From an uncultured Actinomycetes bacterium (lineage in GTDB: Bacteria; Actinomycetota; CALGFH01), in assembly GCA_937881255.1 (NCBI GenBank), contig CALGFH010000425.1, positions 1 through 14,660 on the forward strand: a stretch of 14,660 bases of DNA. The letters run 5' to 3'. Shown piece by piece: positions 5,928 to 14,558 of the stretch; within the stretch, counting starts at the first letter, position 1, and the number at the start of each line of letters is the position of its first letter. Under the pieces are notes generated by a model. The model was not told where the DNA came from. It was given only the letters and a program-made list of their open reading frames with translations, and searched no databases. A program made the translations under genes and the position numbers.

Positions 5928-8900
5928 TCAGCCGGCCTCGCGGCCGCCGGCCTGGGGCGGGGCGGCCAGGCCGAGCCGGGCCCGGACGGCGGCCGCGGCC
6001 ACCTGGTTGCCCTTGCGCTCGTACAGGGCCAGGCCGCTGGCGGCCGCGCCCGCCGCCTCCTCGGGCCGGCCGGCCAGCTCGGCCGTGGCGGCCAGGTCCA
6101 GCCAGGCGTCGGCCCGGAGGTTGAGCATGTCGGTGGCCTCGGCCAGCTCGACCGCCTCCCTGGCCAGCCCGGCCGCCCGGCCGGGTCGCCGTGGGCGGCC
6201 AGGGCCCTGGCCGCCGCCGCCCGCCAGCGCAGCCCGGCCGGGGTCGCCGTCGGCGGCCAGGGCCCTGGCCGTCGCCGCCCGCCAGCGCACCTGGGCGTAG
6301 ACGTCCTCCCGGGCGGCCAGGGCCCGGCTGAGGTCGGCGAACCGCCTGGCCTCGTCGTGGCGCCCCCCGGCGACCAGGGCGTGGGCCAGGTCGGCGGCCA
6401 GGTTGGAGCGGGCCCCGGTCTCCCCCATCCGCTCCAGCGCCCGGTAGCCGCGCTGCAGCCGCTCCTCGGCCGCCTCGGGCCGGCCGGCCAGCGACTCGAC
6501 GGTGGCCGCGAACTGGCTCCAGATGGCCGCCAGGCGCAGCCGGCCCAGGGTCGCCGCCACCTCGGTCCCCTGGTCGACCAGGTCGCGGGCCTGGTCGAAG
6601 CGGCCCTGCATGGCCGCCAGGGCGGCCAGGACGTGGAGCACGCTGCCCTCCACGTAGCGGTTGCCGGCCGTCTCGGCCAGCAGCCGGCGGCAGCGGTCGG
6701 CGCCGTCCGGGACCGGCAGCGGCCCCCAGAAGGCGGCCGCGGCCAGCATGCCCCTGGCGTAGGCGTCGACCCGCTCGTCCCCGGCCCGCCGGGCGTGCTC
6801 GATCGTCCGGGCCAGGGCCTCCTCGGCCCGCTCGATGCGGCAGCGCATGAAGCTCTCGTAGCCGAGCAGGCGCCAGGCCCTGGCCAGGCCGCGGTCGTCG
6901 CCGGCCTGGCCGAGGGCGTCGATGGCCGCCCCGACCTCGCCCTGGATGGTGTCGAGGGGCAGCCCGGGCTCGGTGAGCAGCCGCATCCCGAGCCGGCCGA
7001 CCGCCACCTGGGCGAGCAGGCCGCGGTCGGGGGCGGCCTCGGCGGCCACCGTGGCCGCGGTCAGGACCTCGGCCGCGCGGCCGAAGTCGCCCGCCGCGAC
7101 CAGGCTCTCGGCCAGGTCGTTGAGCAGGTGGCCGCGGAGCGGGTGGTCGCCCGGGAGCAGGGCCAGCGCCCGGTCGAGCAGGGCGGTGGCGGCCGGGGTG
7201 TCGCCCCGGCCCAGGGCCCGCCGCCCGGCCGCGGCCAGCCGCCCGGCCGCCCTGGACCCGAGCTCACGCCCGCGCCGGTCGATCGGGCCCAGCTCGCCCA
7301 GGAAGCGCCAGGCCTGCTCCAGGTGGTAGCCGACGATCTCCTCGTACTCGCGCACCCGGGCCCCGGCCCTGGCCTCCAGCAGGCCGGCCAGCCGCTCGTG
7401 CAGCTCCACCCTGGCCTGCTTGGGCACGGCCGCGTAGACGGCGTCGCGGACCAGCAGGTGGCGGAACTGGTAGCCCTCCTTGCCGGGGAGCCCTACGTTG
7501 CTCAGGCGCCCGCTTCTACCGGCCTCGGCGGGCAGCCTGGCCGGAGCCGGGCGCAGGAACTCGCGCCGCACCAGCCCGCGCAGCCGGGCCGGCACCTCGG
7601 CCCGGGCGCCGGGCGGCGACAGCTCGGCCACCGTGTCGCTACCGAAGGCCTGGCCGACCACCGCGGCCCGCTCCAGCAGGTCCCGGTCGCCGCTGTCCAG
7701 CCGGTCGAGACGGGCCGCGACCAGCGCCTGGATGGTCGGGGGCATGGGAGCGGCGGCCAGGTCGCCGGCCACCTCCCAGCCACCGGCCTGGCGGCGCAGC
7801 CGGCCCTCCTCGACCAGGGTGGCCAGCAGCTCCTCGATGAACAGCGGGTTCCCGCCGGCGGCCCGGGTGATCCGCTCCCGGGCCGGGGCGGGCAGGGCCC
7901 CGGCGCCGGCCAGCCCGTCCAGCAGCGCCCCCGAGTCGTCCGGCCCCAGCGGCTCCAGCAGCATGCTGACGGCGTTGGGCCGGCCGCCGGCCCAGGCCGG
8001 GCGCTGCTCCAGCAGCTCGGGCCGGGCGATGGCGACGAGCAGGATCGGGGCCTGGTGGCCGCCCTCGCCCAGCTGCTCGACCAGGTCGAGGAAGGTCGGC
8101 TCGGCCCAGTGGAGGTCGTCGAACACCACCACCAGGGCTCGCTCGGCGGCCAGCGACTCCAGCAGGCGGCGGGTCGTCCAGGCGGCCTCCTCGATCGGGG
8201 CCGGGTCGGCCTCCAGCCCGATCAGCTGCCCGATCCGCTCGGCCACCAGGTCCCCGTCGGGGTCGCCCCGGTCGACCAGGGCGGCCAGCTTGGCCCTGGC
8301 CGCCGCCGGCGGGTCCTCCAGCCCGATCCCGGCCGCCTGGCGGACCACCTCGGCCAGCGGCCAGAAGGTGCTGCCGTTGCCGTAGGGCAGGCAGCGGCCG
8401 AGCAGCAGGGCCGGGTCGCCCTCCAGCCGGGCGGCCGCCTCCAGGACCAGCCGGGTCTTGCCGACCCCGGCGCCGCCGAGCACGGTCAGCAGGTGCATGG
8501 CGGTCTCGCCGGCCGCCCGCTCGTACGCCCACTGGAACAGGCGCAGCTCCGAGGCCCGGCCGACGAAGGGGGCGTCGAGGCGGCGGGTCCGGCCGGCCGC
8601 TCCCGGCCGCACGGCCAGCAGGCGGTAGGCGGGCTCGCCCGAGCGGCGGCCGGGGAGGGCCAGGACCACCGGCGGCTCGACCTCGACGGCGTCGCGGACC
8701 AGGCGCCAGCTGGCCCGGCCGAGCAGGATCTGGCCGGGCCCGGCCGCCTGCTCCAGCCGGGCGGCCAGGTTGACGGCGTCCCCGACCACCAGCGAGCTGC
8801 CCACCCCGGTGTCGCCGGTCATGACCTCGCCGGTGTTGACGCCGGTGTGCAGCTCCAGCCGCACCCGCCACTCGCGCCACAGCCCCTGGTTCAGCTCGGC

Positions 8901-9143
8901 CAGGGCGGCGTGCATGTCGCTGGCCGCCCTGACCGCCCGCAGGGCGTCGTCCTCGTGGGCGGCCGGGATGCCGAACACGGCCATGACGGCGTCGCCGGCG
9001 AACTTCTCGACCGTGCCGCCGTGGCGGCGGACGACCGCCCGCATGGCCTCGTAGTAGCGGGCCATGACCCGCGACAGCGACTCGGGGTCGAGCCGCTCGC
9101 CCAGGGCCGTGGAGCCGCTCAGGTCGCTGAAGACCACGGTCAC
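5928..9143 (-). CDS. Class III adenylate cyclase / AAA ATPase / TPR signalling protein
   Basis: This 1071-residue protein starts with a class III nucleotide cyclase domain (1-150). Metal-binding Asp7 and Asp51, the adenine-selecting pair Lys47 (EKFAGD) and Asp122 (VVGDAVNLA), and transition-state Asn125/Arg129 are all present, so cAMP synthesis is predicted. An AAA-type NTPase follows, with Walker A GGAGVGKT (223-230) and Walker B VVVFDDLHW (338-346), then a long helical TPR-like C-terminus. Such proteins normally begin with a zinc ribbon; here that part is cut off by a 94-bp tandem duplication. In this frame a TGA at 9215-9213 blocks extension upstream, and GTG 9143 is the first canonical start after it. 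A second duplication (6175-6289) scrambles about residues 968-987. Whether the protein is made in vivo depends on initiation at GTG 9143. Confidence 0.85.
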   Translation of the reverse strand: MTVVFSDLSGSTALGERLDPESLSRVMARYYEAMRAVVRRHGGTVEKFAGDAVMAVFGIPAAHEDDALRAVRAASDMHAALAELNQGLWREWRVRLELHTGVNTGEVMTGDTGVGSSLVVGDAVNLAARLEQAAGPGQILLGRASWRLVRDAVEVEPPVVLALPGRRSGEPAYRLLAVRPGAAGRTRRLDAPFVGRASELRLFQWAYERAAGETAMHLLTVLGGAGVGKTRLVLEAAARLEGDPALLLGRCLPYGNGSTFWPLAEVVRQAAGIGLEDPPAAARAKLAALVDRGDPDGDLVAERIGQLIGLEADPAPIEEAAWTTRRLLESLAAERALVVVFDDLHWAEPTFLDLVEQLGEGGHQAPILLVAIARPELLEQRPAWAGGRPNAVSMLLEPLGPDDSGALLDGLAGAGALPAPARERITRAAGGNPLFIEELLATLVEEGRLRRQAGGWEVAGDLAAAPMPPTIQALVAARLDRLDSGDRDLLERAAVVGQAFGSDTVAELSPPGARAEVPARLRGLVRREFLRPAPARLPAEAGRSGRLSNVGLPGKEGYQFRHLLVRDAVYAAVPKQARVELHERLAGLLEARAGARVREYEEIVGYHLEQAWRFLGELGPIDRRGRELGSRAAGRLAAAGRRALGRGDTPAATALLDRALALLPGDHPLRGHLLNDLAESLVAAGDFGRAAEVLTAATVAAEAAPDRGLLAQVAVGRLGMRLLTEPGLPLDTIQGEVGAAIDALGQAGDDRGLARAWRLLGYESFMRCRIERAEEALARTIEHARRAGDERVDAYARGMLAAAAFWGPLPVPDGADRCRRLLAETAGNRYVEGSVLHVLAALAAMQGRFDQARDLVDQGTEVAATLGRLRLAAIWSQFAATVESLAGRPEAAEERLQRGYRALERMGETGARSNLAADLAHALVAGGRHDEARRFADLSRALAAREDVYAQVRWRAATARALAADGDPGRAALAGGGGQGPGRPRRPGRAAGLAREAVELAEATDMLNLRADAWLDLAATAELAGRPEEAAGAAASGLALYERKGNQVAAAAVRARLGLAAPPQAGGREAG
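6175..6289 (-). repeat. 57/58-bp tandem duplication in the cyclase 3' region
   Basis: Copies at 6175-6231 (57 nt) and 6232-6289 (58 nt) differ by two substitutions and one base in a G-run (GGG versus GGGG). On the minus strand the upstream copy reads in the family-like frame (RWRAATARALAADGDPGRA). The next copy is read out of frame as Gly/Pro/Arg-rich sequence, and the frame is sensible again at LAREAVELAEATDM because the net insertion is 57 nt. Confidence 0.85.
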
Positions 9144-9301
9144 GGCCTTGCGGGTGCCGGCGGGCCTGGCCGTGCCCGAGGGCAGCGGCTCGCCGCAGGC
9201 CAGGCAGGCCGCTCAGGTCGCTGAAGACCACGGTCACGGCCTTGCGGGTGCCGCCGGGCCTGGCCGTGCCCGAGGGCAGCGGCTCGCCGCAGGCCAGGCA
9301 G
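9114..9301 (-). repeat. 94-bp tandem duplication at the cyclase 5' end
   Basis: Copies at 9114-9207 and 9208-9301 are identical except at 9160 (G) versus 9254 (C). Each encodes the end of the zinc ribbon through the first cyclase strand (ACGEPLPSG to VTVVFSDLS). Since 94 is not a multiple of three, the duplication puts the zinc ribbon and the cyclase in different frames. Removing one copy restores a continuous zinc ribbon-cyclase protein. Confidence 0.92.
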
Positions 9302-9444
9302 AACCGTGCCCGCCCCGGGTTCGGCTCCCCGCAGGCCGGACAGCCGACCGTTCTCCCCCGATCGTCCTGGATGCCCGAACCAGCCTCCCCGTCCCCCGGG
9401 ACCAGCCTAGAGCAACCGGGCGCGAGCCGACCAATGGGTCGCAT
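9208..9444 (-). pseudogene. Detached zinc-ribbon 5' end of the cyclase gene
   Basis: This fragment encodes the normal N-terminus of the cyclase protein. ATG 9444, with AAGG six nt upstream, starts a chain with Cys35, Cys38, Cys49 and Cys52 (CPACGEPNPGRARFCLACGE). It then enters the cyclase sequence GTRKAVTVVFSDLSG in the second repeat copy. At the junction with the first copy the frame shifts, and translation would run on through a long nonsense Gly/Arg/Pro-rich frame that happens to lack stops. As it stands the fragment is therefore uncoupled from the cyclase. It would be the true 5' end if the 94-bp duplication is an assembly error. Confidence 0.7.
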
Positions 9445-9452
9445 CGGCCGCC

Positions 9453-10332
<880 letters not shown>

Positions 10333-10356
10333 GCAACATCCCAGCATCGTGGGGAA

Positions 10357-10405
10357 CGGTGCGGCGCGTGGCCCTTCCCGGGCTGCGCGCCGCACCGGCG
10401 TTTTT
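10357..10405 (+). terminator. Intrinsic terminator of the Rpf gene
   Basis: CGGTGCGGCGCG (10357-10368) pairs perfectly with CGCGCCGCACCG (10386-10397), a 12-bp stem whose loop adds a further GCCC/GGGC pairing. TTTTT follows at 10401-10405. It starts 24 nt after the Rpf stop. Confidence 0.88.
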
Positions 10406-10409
10406 GGGC

Positions 10410-10423
10410 TACGGTGGCTCCCA
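10410..10423 (+). promoter_or_regulatory. Candidate -10 element for a leaderless aldehyde dehydrogenase mRNA
   Basis: TACGGT (10410-10415) fits the TANNNT pattern, and the ATG at 10423 lies exactly 7 nt after it, where transcription would begin. There is no ribosome binding site before the ATG. That arrangement is typical of leaderless actinobacterial transcripts. No clear -35 is visible, since that region is the preceding terminator. Confidence 0.4.
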
Positions 10424-11976
10424 TGACCCAGCAGGCGGCGCTGCTCGCCTCCCGTGTCGGCGGGAGGCGGGCCGAGGGCGGCCGCCGCCACCGGTCGGTC
10501 GACCCGGCCCACACCACCGACGTGGTCGCCGAGGTGCTGCTGGCCGAGCCGGGGACGTTCGTGGCCGCGTGCGCGGCCGCCCGGGAGGCCCAGGCCGGGT
10601 GGGCGGCCACGCCGGCCCCGGTCCGGGGGCGGGTGGTCAAGCACCTGGGGCGGCTGGTGGAGGAGAACGCCGAGTCCCTGGCCCGCCTGCTCACCCGCGA
10701 GATCGGCAAGCCGCTGGCCGAGGCCAGGGGCGAGGTCACCGAGATCGTCGACACCTGCGACTTCTTCGCCGGCGAGGGCCGGCGGCTCTACGGCCAGACG
10801 GTGCCGAGCGAGATGCCGGACAAGCAGCTGTTCACCTTCCGCCAGCCGGTCGGGGTGGCGGCGGTGATCACCGCCGGCAACTTCCCGGTGGCGGTGCCCT
10901 CCTGGTACCTGGTCCCGGCGCTGCTCTGCGGCAACGCGGTCGTCTGGAAGCCGGCCGAGTGCGCCCCGGCCACCGCCGAGGCCCTGGCCCAGCTGTGCTG
11001 GCACGCCGGCCTGCCCGACGGCGTCCTCAACCTGGTCCAGGCCGACGGCCCGGCCACCTTCGAGGGCCTGGCCGCCGCCCTGGAGGCCGGGCTGGTCGAC
11101 AAGGTCGGCTTCACCGGCTCCACCGAGGTCGGCCGCCGCATCGGCGAGCTCTGCGGCCGCCACCTCCAGGTCCCCTGCCTGGAGCTGGGCGGCAAGAACC
11201 CGCTGGTGGTGATGCCCGACGCCGACCTCGACCTGGCCGTCGAGGGCGCACTGTTCAGCGGCTTCGGCACCGCCGGCCAGCGCTGCACCTCGCTGGGCAC
11301 GGTGATCGCCCACCGCGCGGTCCACGACGAGTTCCTGGCCCGGTTCGCGGCCGCCGTCGAGCGGGCCGTGGTCGGCGACCCGTTCGGTGACGTGCTCTAC
11401 GGGCCCATGATCGACCAGCGCTTCTGCGACCGGTTCCTGGGCTGGCTGGAGCTGATCGAGCCCCACCACCGTGTCCACGGCTCGACCGGGACCGGGCGGA
11501 TCACCGCCGCCAACCCGCGCCAGGGCTTCCTCGGCGACCCCGACGACGGCCTCTACTGCCACCCGACGGTCGTCTCCGGGGTCACCGCCGGCGACGAGCT
11601 GTACCGGCGGGAGACCTTCGGGCCGATCGTCGGGGTGGCCGCCTGCGGGTCCCTGGAGGAGGCGGTGGCCCTGGCCAACGGGCACGGCTACGGCCTGTCG
11701 GCGGCCGTCTACACCCGCGACCCGGCCACCGCCTTCCGCTTCCGGGCGGGCGTCTCGGCCGGGATGGTCAGCGTCAACAACTCGACCTCGGGGGCCGAGG
11801 CCCACCTGCCGTTCGGCGGCAACGGCCGCTCCGGCAACGGCAGCCGCCAGTCCGGCATCTGGGTGCTGGACCAGTTCACCCGCTGGCAGGCGCTGAACTG
11901 GGACTACGCCGGCCGCCTCCAGAAGGCCCAGATGGACGTGGCCGAGCCGTCCCCCGACCGGGACTTCCGCCTGTGA
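10423..11976 (+). CDS. NAD(P)-dependent aldehyde dehydrogenase family protein
   Basis: This 517-residue aldehyde dehydrogenase oxidises an aldehyde to the acid in the cytoplasm. Catalytic Cys288 (GQRCTS), general base Glu254 (LELGGKN), oxyanion Asn153 (AGNFPVAVPSW), cofactor-binding Lys176 (VWKPAE), the GFTGSTEVG loop (229-237) and Glu397 in RETFGPIVG are all present. Length is normal for the superfamily. The FGTAGQRCTS context recalls ALDH7/aminoadipate-semialdehyde and alpha-ketoglutarate-semialdehyde dehydrogenases, but I cannot assign a substrate. I prefer ATG 10423 over GTG 10414 because of the -10-like TACGGT at the spacing expected for a leaderless start. The CoA-transferase follows after 39 nt, suggesting that the acid formed is passed on as a CoA thioester. 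Confidence 0.9.
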   Translation: MTQQAALLASRVGGRRAEGGRRHRSVDPAHTTDVVAEVLLAEPGTFVAACAAAREAQAGWAATPAPVRGRVVKHLGRLVEENAESLARLLTREIGKPLAEARGEVTEIVDTCDFFAGEGRRLYGQTVPSEMPDKQLFTFRQPVGVAAVITAGNFPVAVPSWYLVPALLCGNAVVWKPAECAPATAEALAQLCWHAGLPDGVLNLVQADGPATFEGLAAALEAGLVDKVGFTGSTEVGRRIGELCGRHLQVPCLELGGKNPLVVMPDADLDLAVEGALFSGFGTAGQRCTSLGTVIAHRAVHDEFLARFAAAVERAVVGDPFGDVLYGPMIDQRFCDRFLGWLELIEPHHRVHGSTGTGRITAANPRQGFLGDPDDGLYCHPTVVSGVTAGDELYRRETFGPIVGVAACGSLEEAVALANGHGYGLSAAVYTRDPATAFRFRAGVSAGMVSVNNSTSGAEAHLPFGGNGRSGNGSRQSGIWVLDQFTRWQALNWDYAGRLQKAQMDVAEPSPDRDFRL

Positions 11977-12015
11977 CCACCGGAGGGGTTCGGGGAACCG
12001 TGGAGCGGTGCCCCG

Positions 12016-13227
12016 ATGCATAGGGCTCTGGAGGGCCTGGTGGTGGCCGACTTCTCCAGGGTGCTGGCCGGGCCGTTCCTGGATGGACTGGTGGTGGCCG
12101 ACTTCTCCAGGGTGCTGGCCGGGCCGTTCGCGACCATGCTGCTGGGCGACCTCGGGGCCGACGTGGTCAAGGTCGAGCACCCCGACGGCGGCGACGAGAC
12201 CCGCGCCTGGGGGCCGCCCTTCTCCGGCGGCCACAGCACCTACTACCTGGCCGTCAACCGCAACAAGCGCAGCGCCGCCCTCGACCTCAAGAGCGACCAG
12301 GGCCGGCGGGCCGCCAGGGCCCTGGCGGCCAGGGCCGACGTTGTCGTCGAGAACTTCAAGGCCGGCGCCCTCGAGCGCCTCGGGCTCGGCTACGACGAGA
12401 TCGCCAAGGACAACCCCGGCCTGGTCTGGTGCTCCATCTCCGGCTTCGGCCGGGGAGCCGGGGCCGAGCTGCCCGGCTACGACTTCCTGGTCCAGGCGAC
12501 CAGCGGGCTGATGAGCATCACCGGCCCGGCCGAGGGCGAGCCCACCAAGGTCGGGGTGGCCCTGGTCGACGTGCTCACCGGCCTGTACGCCTTCGGCGGC
12601 GTCCTGGCCGCCCTCCAGGAGCGGGAGCGGACCGGGCGCGGGCAGCGGGTCGAGGTCAGCCTGCTCGGCTCGGCCCTGGCCAGCCTGGTCAACCAGGCGT
12701 CCTCGTTCCTGTGCACCGGGACCCCGCCCCGGGCCATGGGCAACCGGCACCCCAGCATCACCCCGTATGAGACCCTGGCCACCGCCGACCGGCCGCTGGT
12801 GGTGGCCGTCGGCAACGACGGCCAGTTCGCCCGCCTCTGCCGGGTGCTGGGCCTGGAGCGCACGGCGGCCGACCCGCGGTTCGCGACCAACGCCGACCGG
12901 GTGGCCAACCGCGAGGACCTGGCCGCCCTGCTCGAGGAGGCCCTGGCCGCCCGGGGGGCGGCCGACTGGGTGGCCGCCCTGGCCGAGGCCGGGGTGCCCT
13001 GCGGCCTGGTCAACGACGTGGGCGAGGCCTTCGCCCTGGCCGAGCGCCTCGGCCTCGGCCCGGTGGCCGACGCCGGCGGGGTCCCCCAGGTGGCCAACCC
13101 GATCGGCCTGTCCGCGACCCCGGCCTCCTACCGGCTGGCCCCGCCGGCCCTCGGCGAGCACACCGCCGAGGTGCTGCGCTGGCTGGCCACGCCCCCGCCC
13201 GGCGACCCGGCAGTTCCATCGCCGTAG
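12016..13227 (+). CDS. CaiB/BaiF family (class III) CoA-transferase with duplicated N-terminal strand
   Basis: This 403-residue class III CoA-transferase moves CoA between carboxylic acids by way of an aspartyl-CoA intermediate. The likely catalytic Asp156 sits in LPGYDFLVQATSG. Other family motifs are LLGDLGADVVKVE, NRNKRSAALDL, DVVVENFKAG, ISGFG and the MGNRHPSITPY segment. Length is normal for the family apart from a 17-residue tandem repeat at the N-terminus: LEGLVVADFSRVLAGPF followed by LDGLVVADFSRVLAGPF. That segment is normally present once, just ahead of ATMLLGDLGADV, and forms part of the CoA-binding fold. ATG 12016 is the start, with a modest GGAG (12002-12005) upstream. It probably shares an operon with the aldehyde dehydrogenase. 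Confidence 0.9.
   Translation: MHRALEGLVVADFSRVLAGPFLDGLVVADFSRVLAGPFATMLLGDLGADVVKVEHPDGGDETRAWGPPFSGGHSTYYLAVNRNKRSAALDLKSDQGRRAARALAARADVVVENFKAGALERLGLGYDEIAKDNPGLVWCSISGFGRGAGAELPGYDFLVQATSGLMSITGPAEGEPTKVGVALVDVLTGLYAFGGVLAALQERERTGRGQRVEVSLLGSALASLVNQASSFLCTGTPPRAMGNRHPSITPYETLATADRPLVVAVGNDGQFARLCRVLGLERTAADPRFATNADRVANREDLAALLEEALAARGAADWVAALAEAGVPCGLVNDVGEAFALAERLGLGPVADAGGVPQVANPIGLSATPASYRLAPPALGEHTAEVLRWLATPPPGDPAVPSP
12028..12129 (+). repeat. 51-bp in-frame tandem duplication in the CoA-transferase
   Basis: Copies at 12028-12078 and 12079-12129 differ at only two bases. One is silent (GGC/GGA) and the other gives a conservative Glu to Asp change. It inserts 17 residues without shifting the frame. 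Confidence 0.92.
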
Positions 13228-13244
13228 CCGAACTTACGGTTTTT
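13222..13244 (+). terminator. Short hairpin plus T-run at the CoA-transferase stop
   Basis: CCGTA (13222-13226) pairs with TACGG (13235-13239) around an 8-nt loop, followed at once by TTTTT (13240-13244). The left arm overlaps the stop codon TAG at 13225-13227. A 5-bp stem is weak for a terminator. Confidence 0.4.
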
Positions 13245-13290
13245 GCGGCCGTATCGCCGCGATGCCCGGAGCGCCTGGAAGAGGGAACAG

Positions 13291-13311
13291 GTGGCGGCTT
13301 CGTGCCGCCAC
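13291..13311 (+). promoter_or_regulatory. 8-bp stem-loop in the leader of the pseudo-receiver gene
   Basis: GTGGCGGC (13291-13298) pairs perfectly with GCCGCCAC (13304-13311) around TTCGT. It lies 26 nt upstream of the GTG start and just ahead of the ribosome binding site. No T-run follows, so it looks like a leader structure rather than a terminator. I could not match it to a known riboswitch. Confidence 0.45.
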
Positions 13312-13337
13312 TCGGCGTGTGAAGGAGGGCCCGGCAG

Positions 13338-14435
13338 GTGACCACGGCGGGAACGGGGACGAAGGGATCGAGGCGTGATCTGCGCCCACCGCGGCGGGTC
13401 GTCCTGCTCTCCGAGAGCGCGGGATTGGCCGCCCTGCTGAAGTACCTGCTCGGGGCCAGCGGCACCCTGACCCGGTTCACCGGCGTGCGCGAGGCGGCCG
13501 ACCGGGACGGGCTGGCCGACGCCGACACGGTCGTGCTCGACCTGCCCCGCGATGGCGCCGACACCACCCTGGCCCAGGTCCGCCACCGCTACCGGGGCGA
13601 GCTGATCGTGCTCGCCGATCGCGGCCGGCACCGCCACCACGGCGTCGCGCCCGACCCGGCCTTGACGCTGCTGGAGCGGCCGTTCTCGGCCGTTGACCTG
13701 GGGACGGCCCTTGGCCTGCCCGGCCTGGATGCGGCCACCGCGCCCGGTCCCAAGGCCGATCCGAGGCCCGGCCCCGGCTCGAAGGCCGACCGGCACCCGC
13801 CGGTCGAGATCAGGACGGCCCGCCCGCTCCCGCCCGCCCTGATCGGCCCTGCCGGCACTGCCGCCACCCCGGCCGACGTCAAGGCGGCCGCCAAGCGGTC
13901 CCCGTCCTGGACGCCGTTCGCCGCCGCCGCCGGGAACGCCCAGGCCGGCCTGGTCGAGCGGATCTCCAGGCTGGTGGTCACCCTCACCGAGGGCTGGCAG
14001 GCCAAGCGGCGGGTCCGGGTGGCCGGGTTCTCGGCCTTCGCCCTGATCGCCTTCACGGTCGCCTTCGCCGTGGCCTCCCAGGGGCAGTGCGGTCCCGGCT
14101 GCGACGCCATCGGGACCGTGTTCTCGCCCGACCCGACGGTCGCCCCCGCCTCCTCGAGCGCCCCCTCGACCACCGCCCCCAAGCGCACCACCACGACCGC
14201 CGTCAAGGCCACGGCCGGAACCGGCGCCTTCCAGGGCGTCTCCGGCGGCCGGCTGGCCACGACCACCACCGGGCGGCGGGCGACCACCACCACCCGCAAG
14301 CCCAGCCCGGGCGGCTCCCCGACCACCCGGCCGCCGACCACCCGGCCGCCGACCACGCCGACCACCCAGCCACCGACGACGCCCACGACCGCGCCGCCGA
14401 CCACGCCACCGCCGCCGACCACCGCGGGTCCCTGA
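13338..14435 (+). CDS. Pseudo-receiver / single-TM / Thr-Pro-rich extracytoplasmic tail protein
   Basis: The 365-residue protein has an unusual three-part layout. Residues about 18-127 look like a response-regulator receiver fold: strand RVVLLSES, VVLDLP with the phospho-acceptor-like Asp68, VLAD, and LERPFSAVDL in place of the usual KPF. The acidic pair is missing (Ser-Glu instead of Asp-Asp), the switch Thr/Ser is Ala and the Lys is Arg, so normal phosphorylation is unlikely. A Pro/Ala linker follows, then one membrane helix (about 226-246, AGFSAFALIAFTVAFAVAS), then CGPGC (Cys251/Cys255) and a tail of Thr/Pro repeats (PTTRPPTT, PTTPTT) to the end. The N-terminus should be cytoplasmic and the tail outside. 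GTG 13338 follows AAGGAGGG (13322-13329). I do not recognise a named family; function is unknown. Confidence 0.8.
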   Translation: MTTAGTGTKGSRRDLRPPRRVVLLSESAGLAALLKYLLGASGTLTRFTGVREAADRDGLADADTVVLDLPRDGADTTLAQVRHRYRGELIVLADRGRHRHHGVAPDPALTLLERPFSAVDLGTALGLPGLDAATAPGPKADPRPGPGSKADRHPPVEIRTARPLPPALIGPAGTAATPADVKAAAKRSPSWTPFAAAAGNAQAGLVERISRLVVTLTEGWQAKRRVRVAGFSAFALIAFTVAFAVASQGQCGPGCDAIGTVFSPDPTVAPASSSAPSTTAPKRTTTTAVKATAGTGAFQGVSGGRLATTTTGRRATTTTRKPSPGGSPTTRPPTTRPPTTPTTQPPTTPTTAPPTTPPPPTTAGP

Positions 14436-14558
14436 CGCCCTACGCCGTCGGCACGAGGGCCCGTACGACGATTGAAGCTGGCCGCCTACTCAGGCATGGC
14501 CAGAATTTGAAGGGCGAACGCCTCGACCAGGGGCGGTCAGAGCGAGCGGGGGGTTCGC

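Noticed and set aside
3374..6124. Very long plus-strand open frame opposite the histidine kinase
   Set aside because: It is antisense to a well-supported kinase and small gene, and its Gly/Gln/His/Pro-rich composition is typical of shadow frames.
13264..13337. Cobalamin-type riboswitch ahead of the pseudo-receiver gene
   Set aside because: AGGGAA, GGTG and CCGCCACT occur in a suggestive order, but GGTG is locked in the 8-bp hairpin and the rest of the B12 core is missing.
14441..14558. Promoter in the gap before the last partial gene
   Set aside because: TTGAAG occurs twice (from 14472 and from 14507), but neither has a convincing -10 element at suitable spacing.
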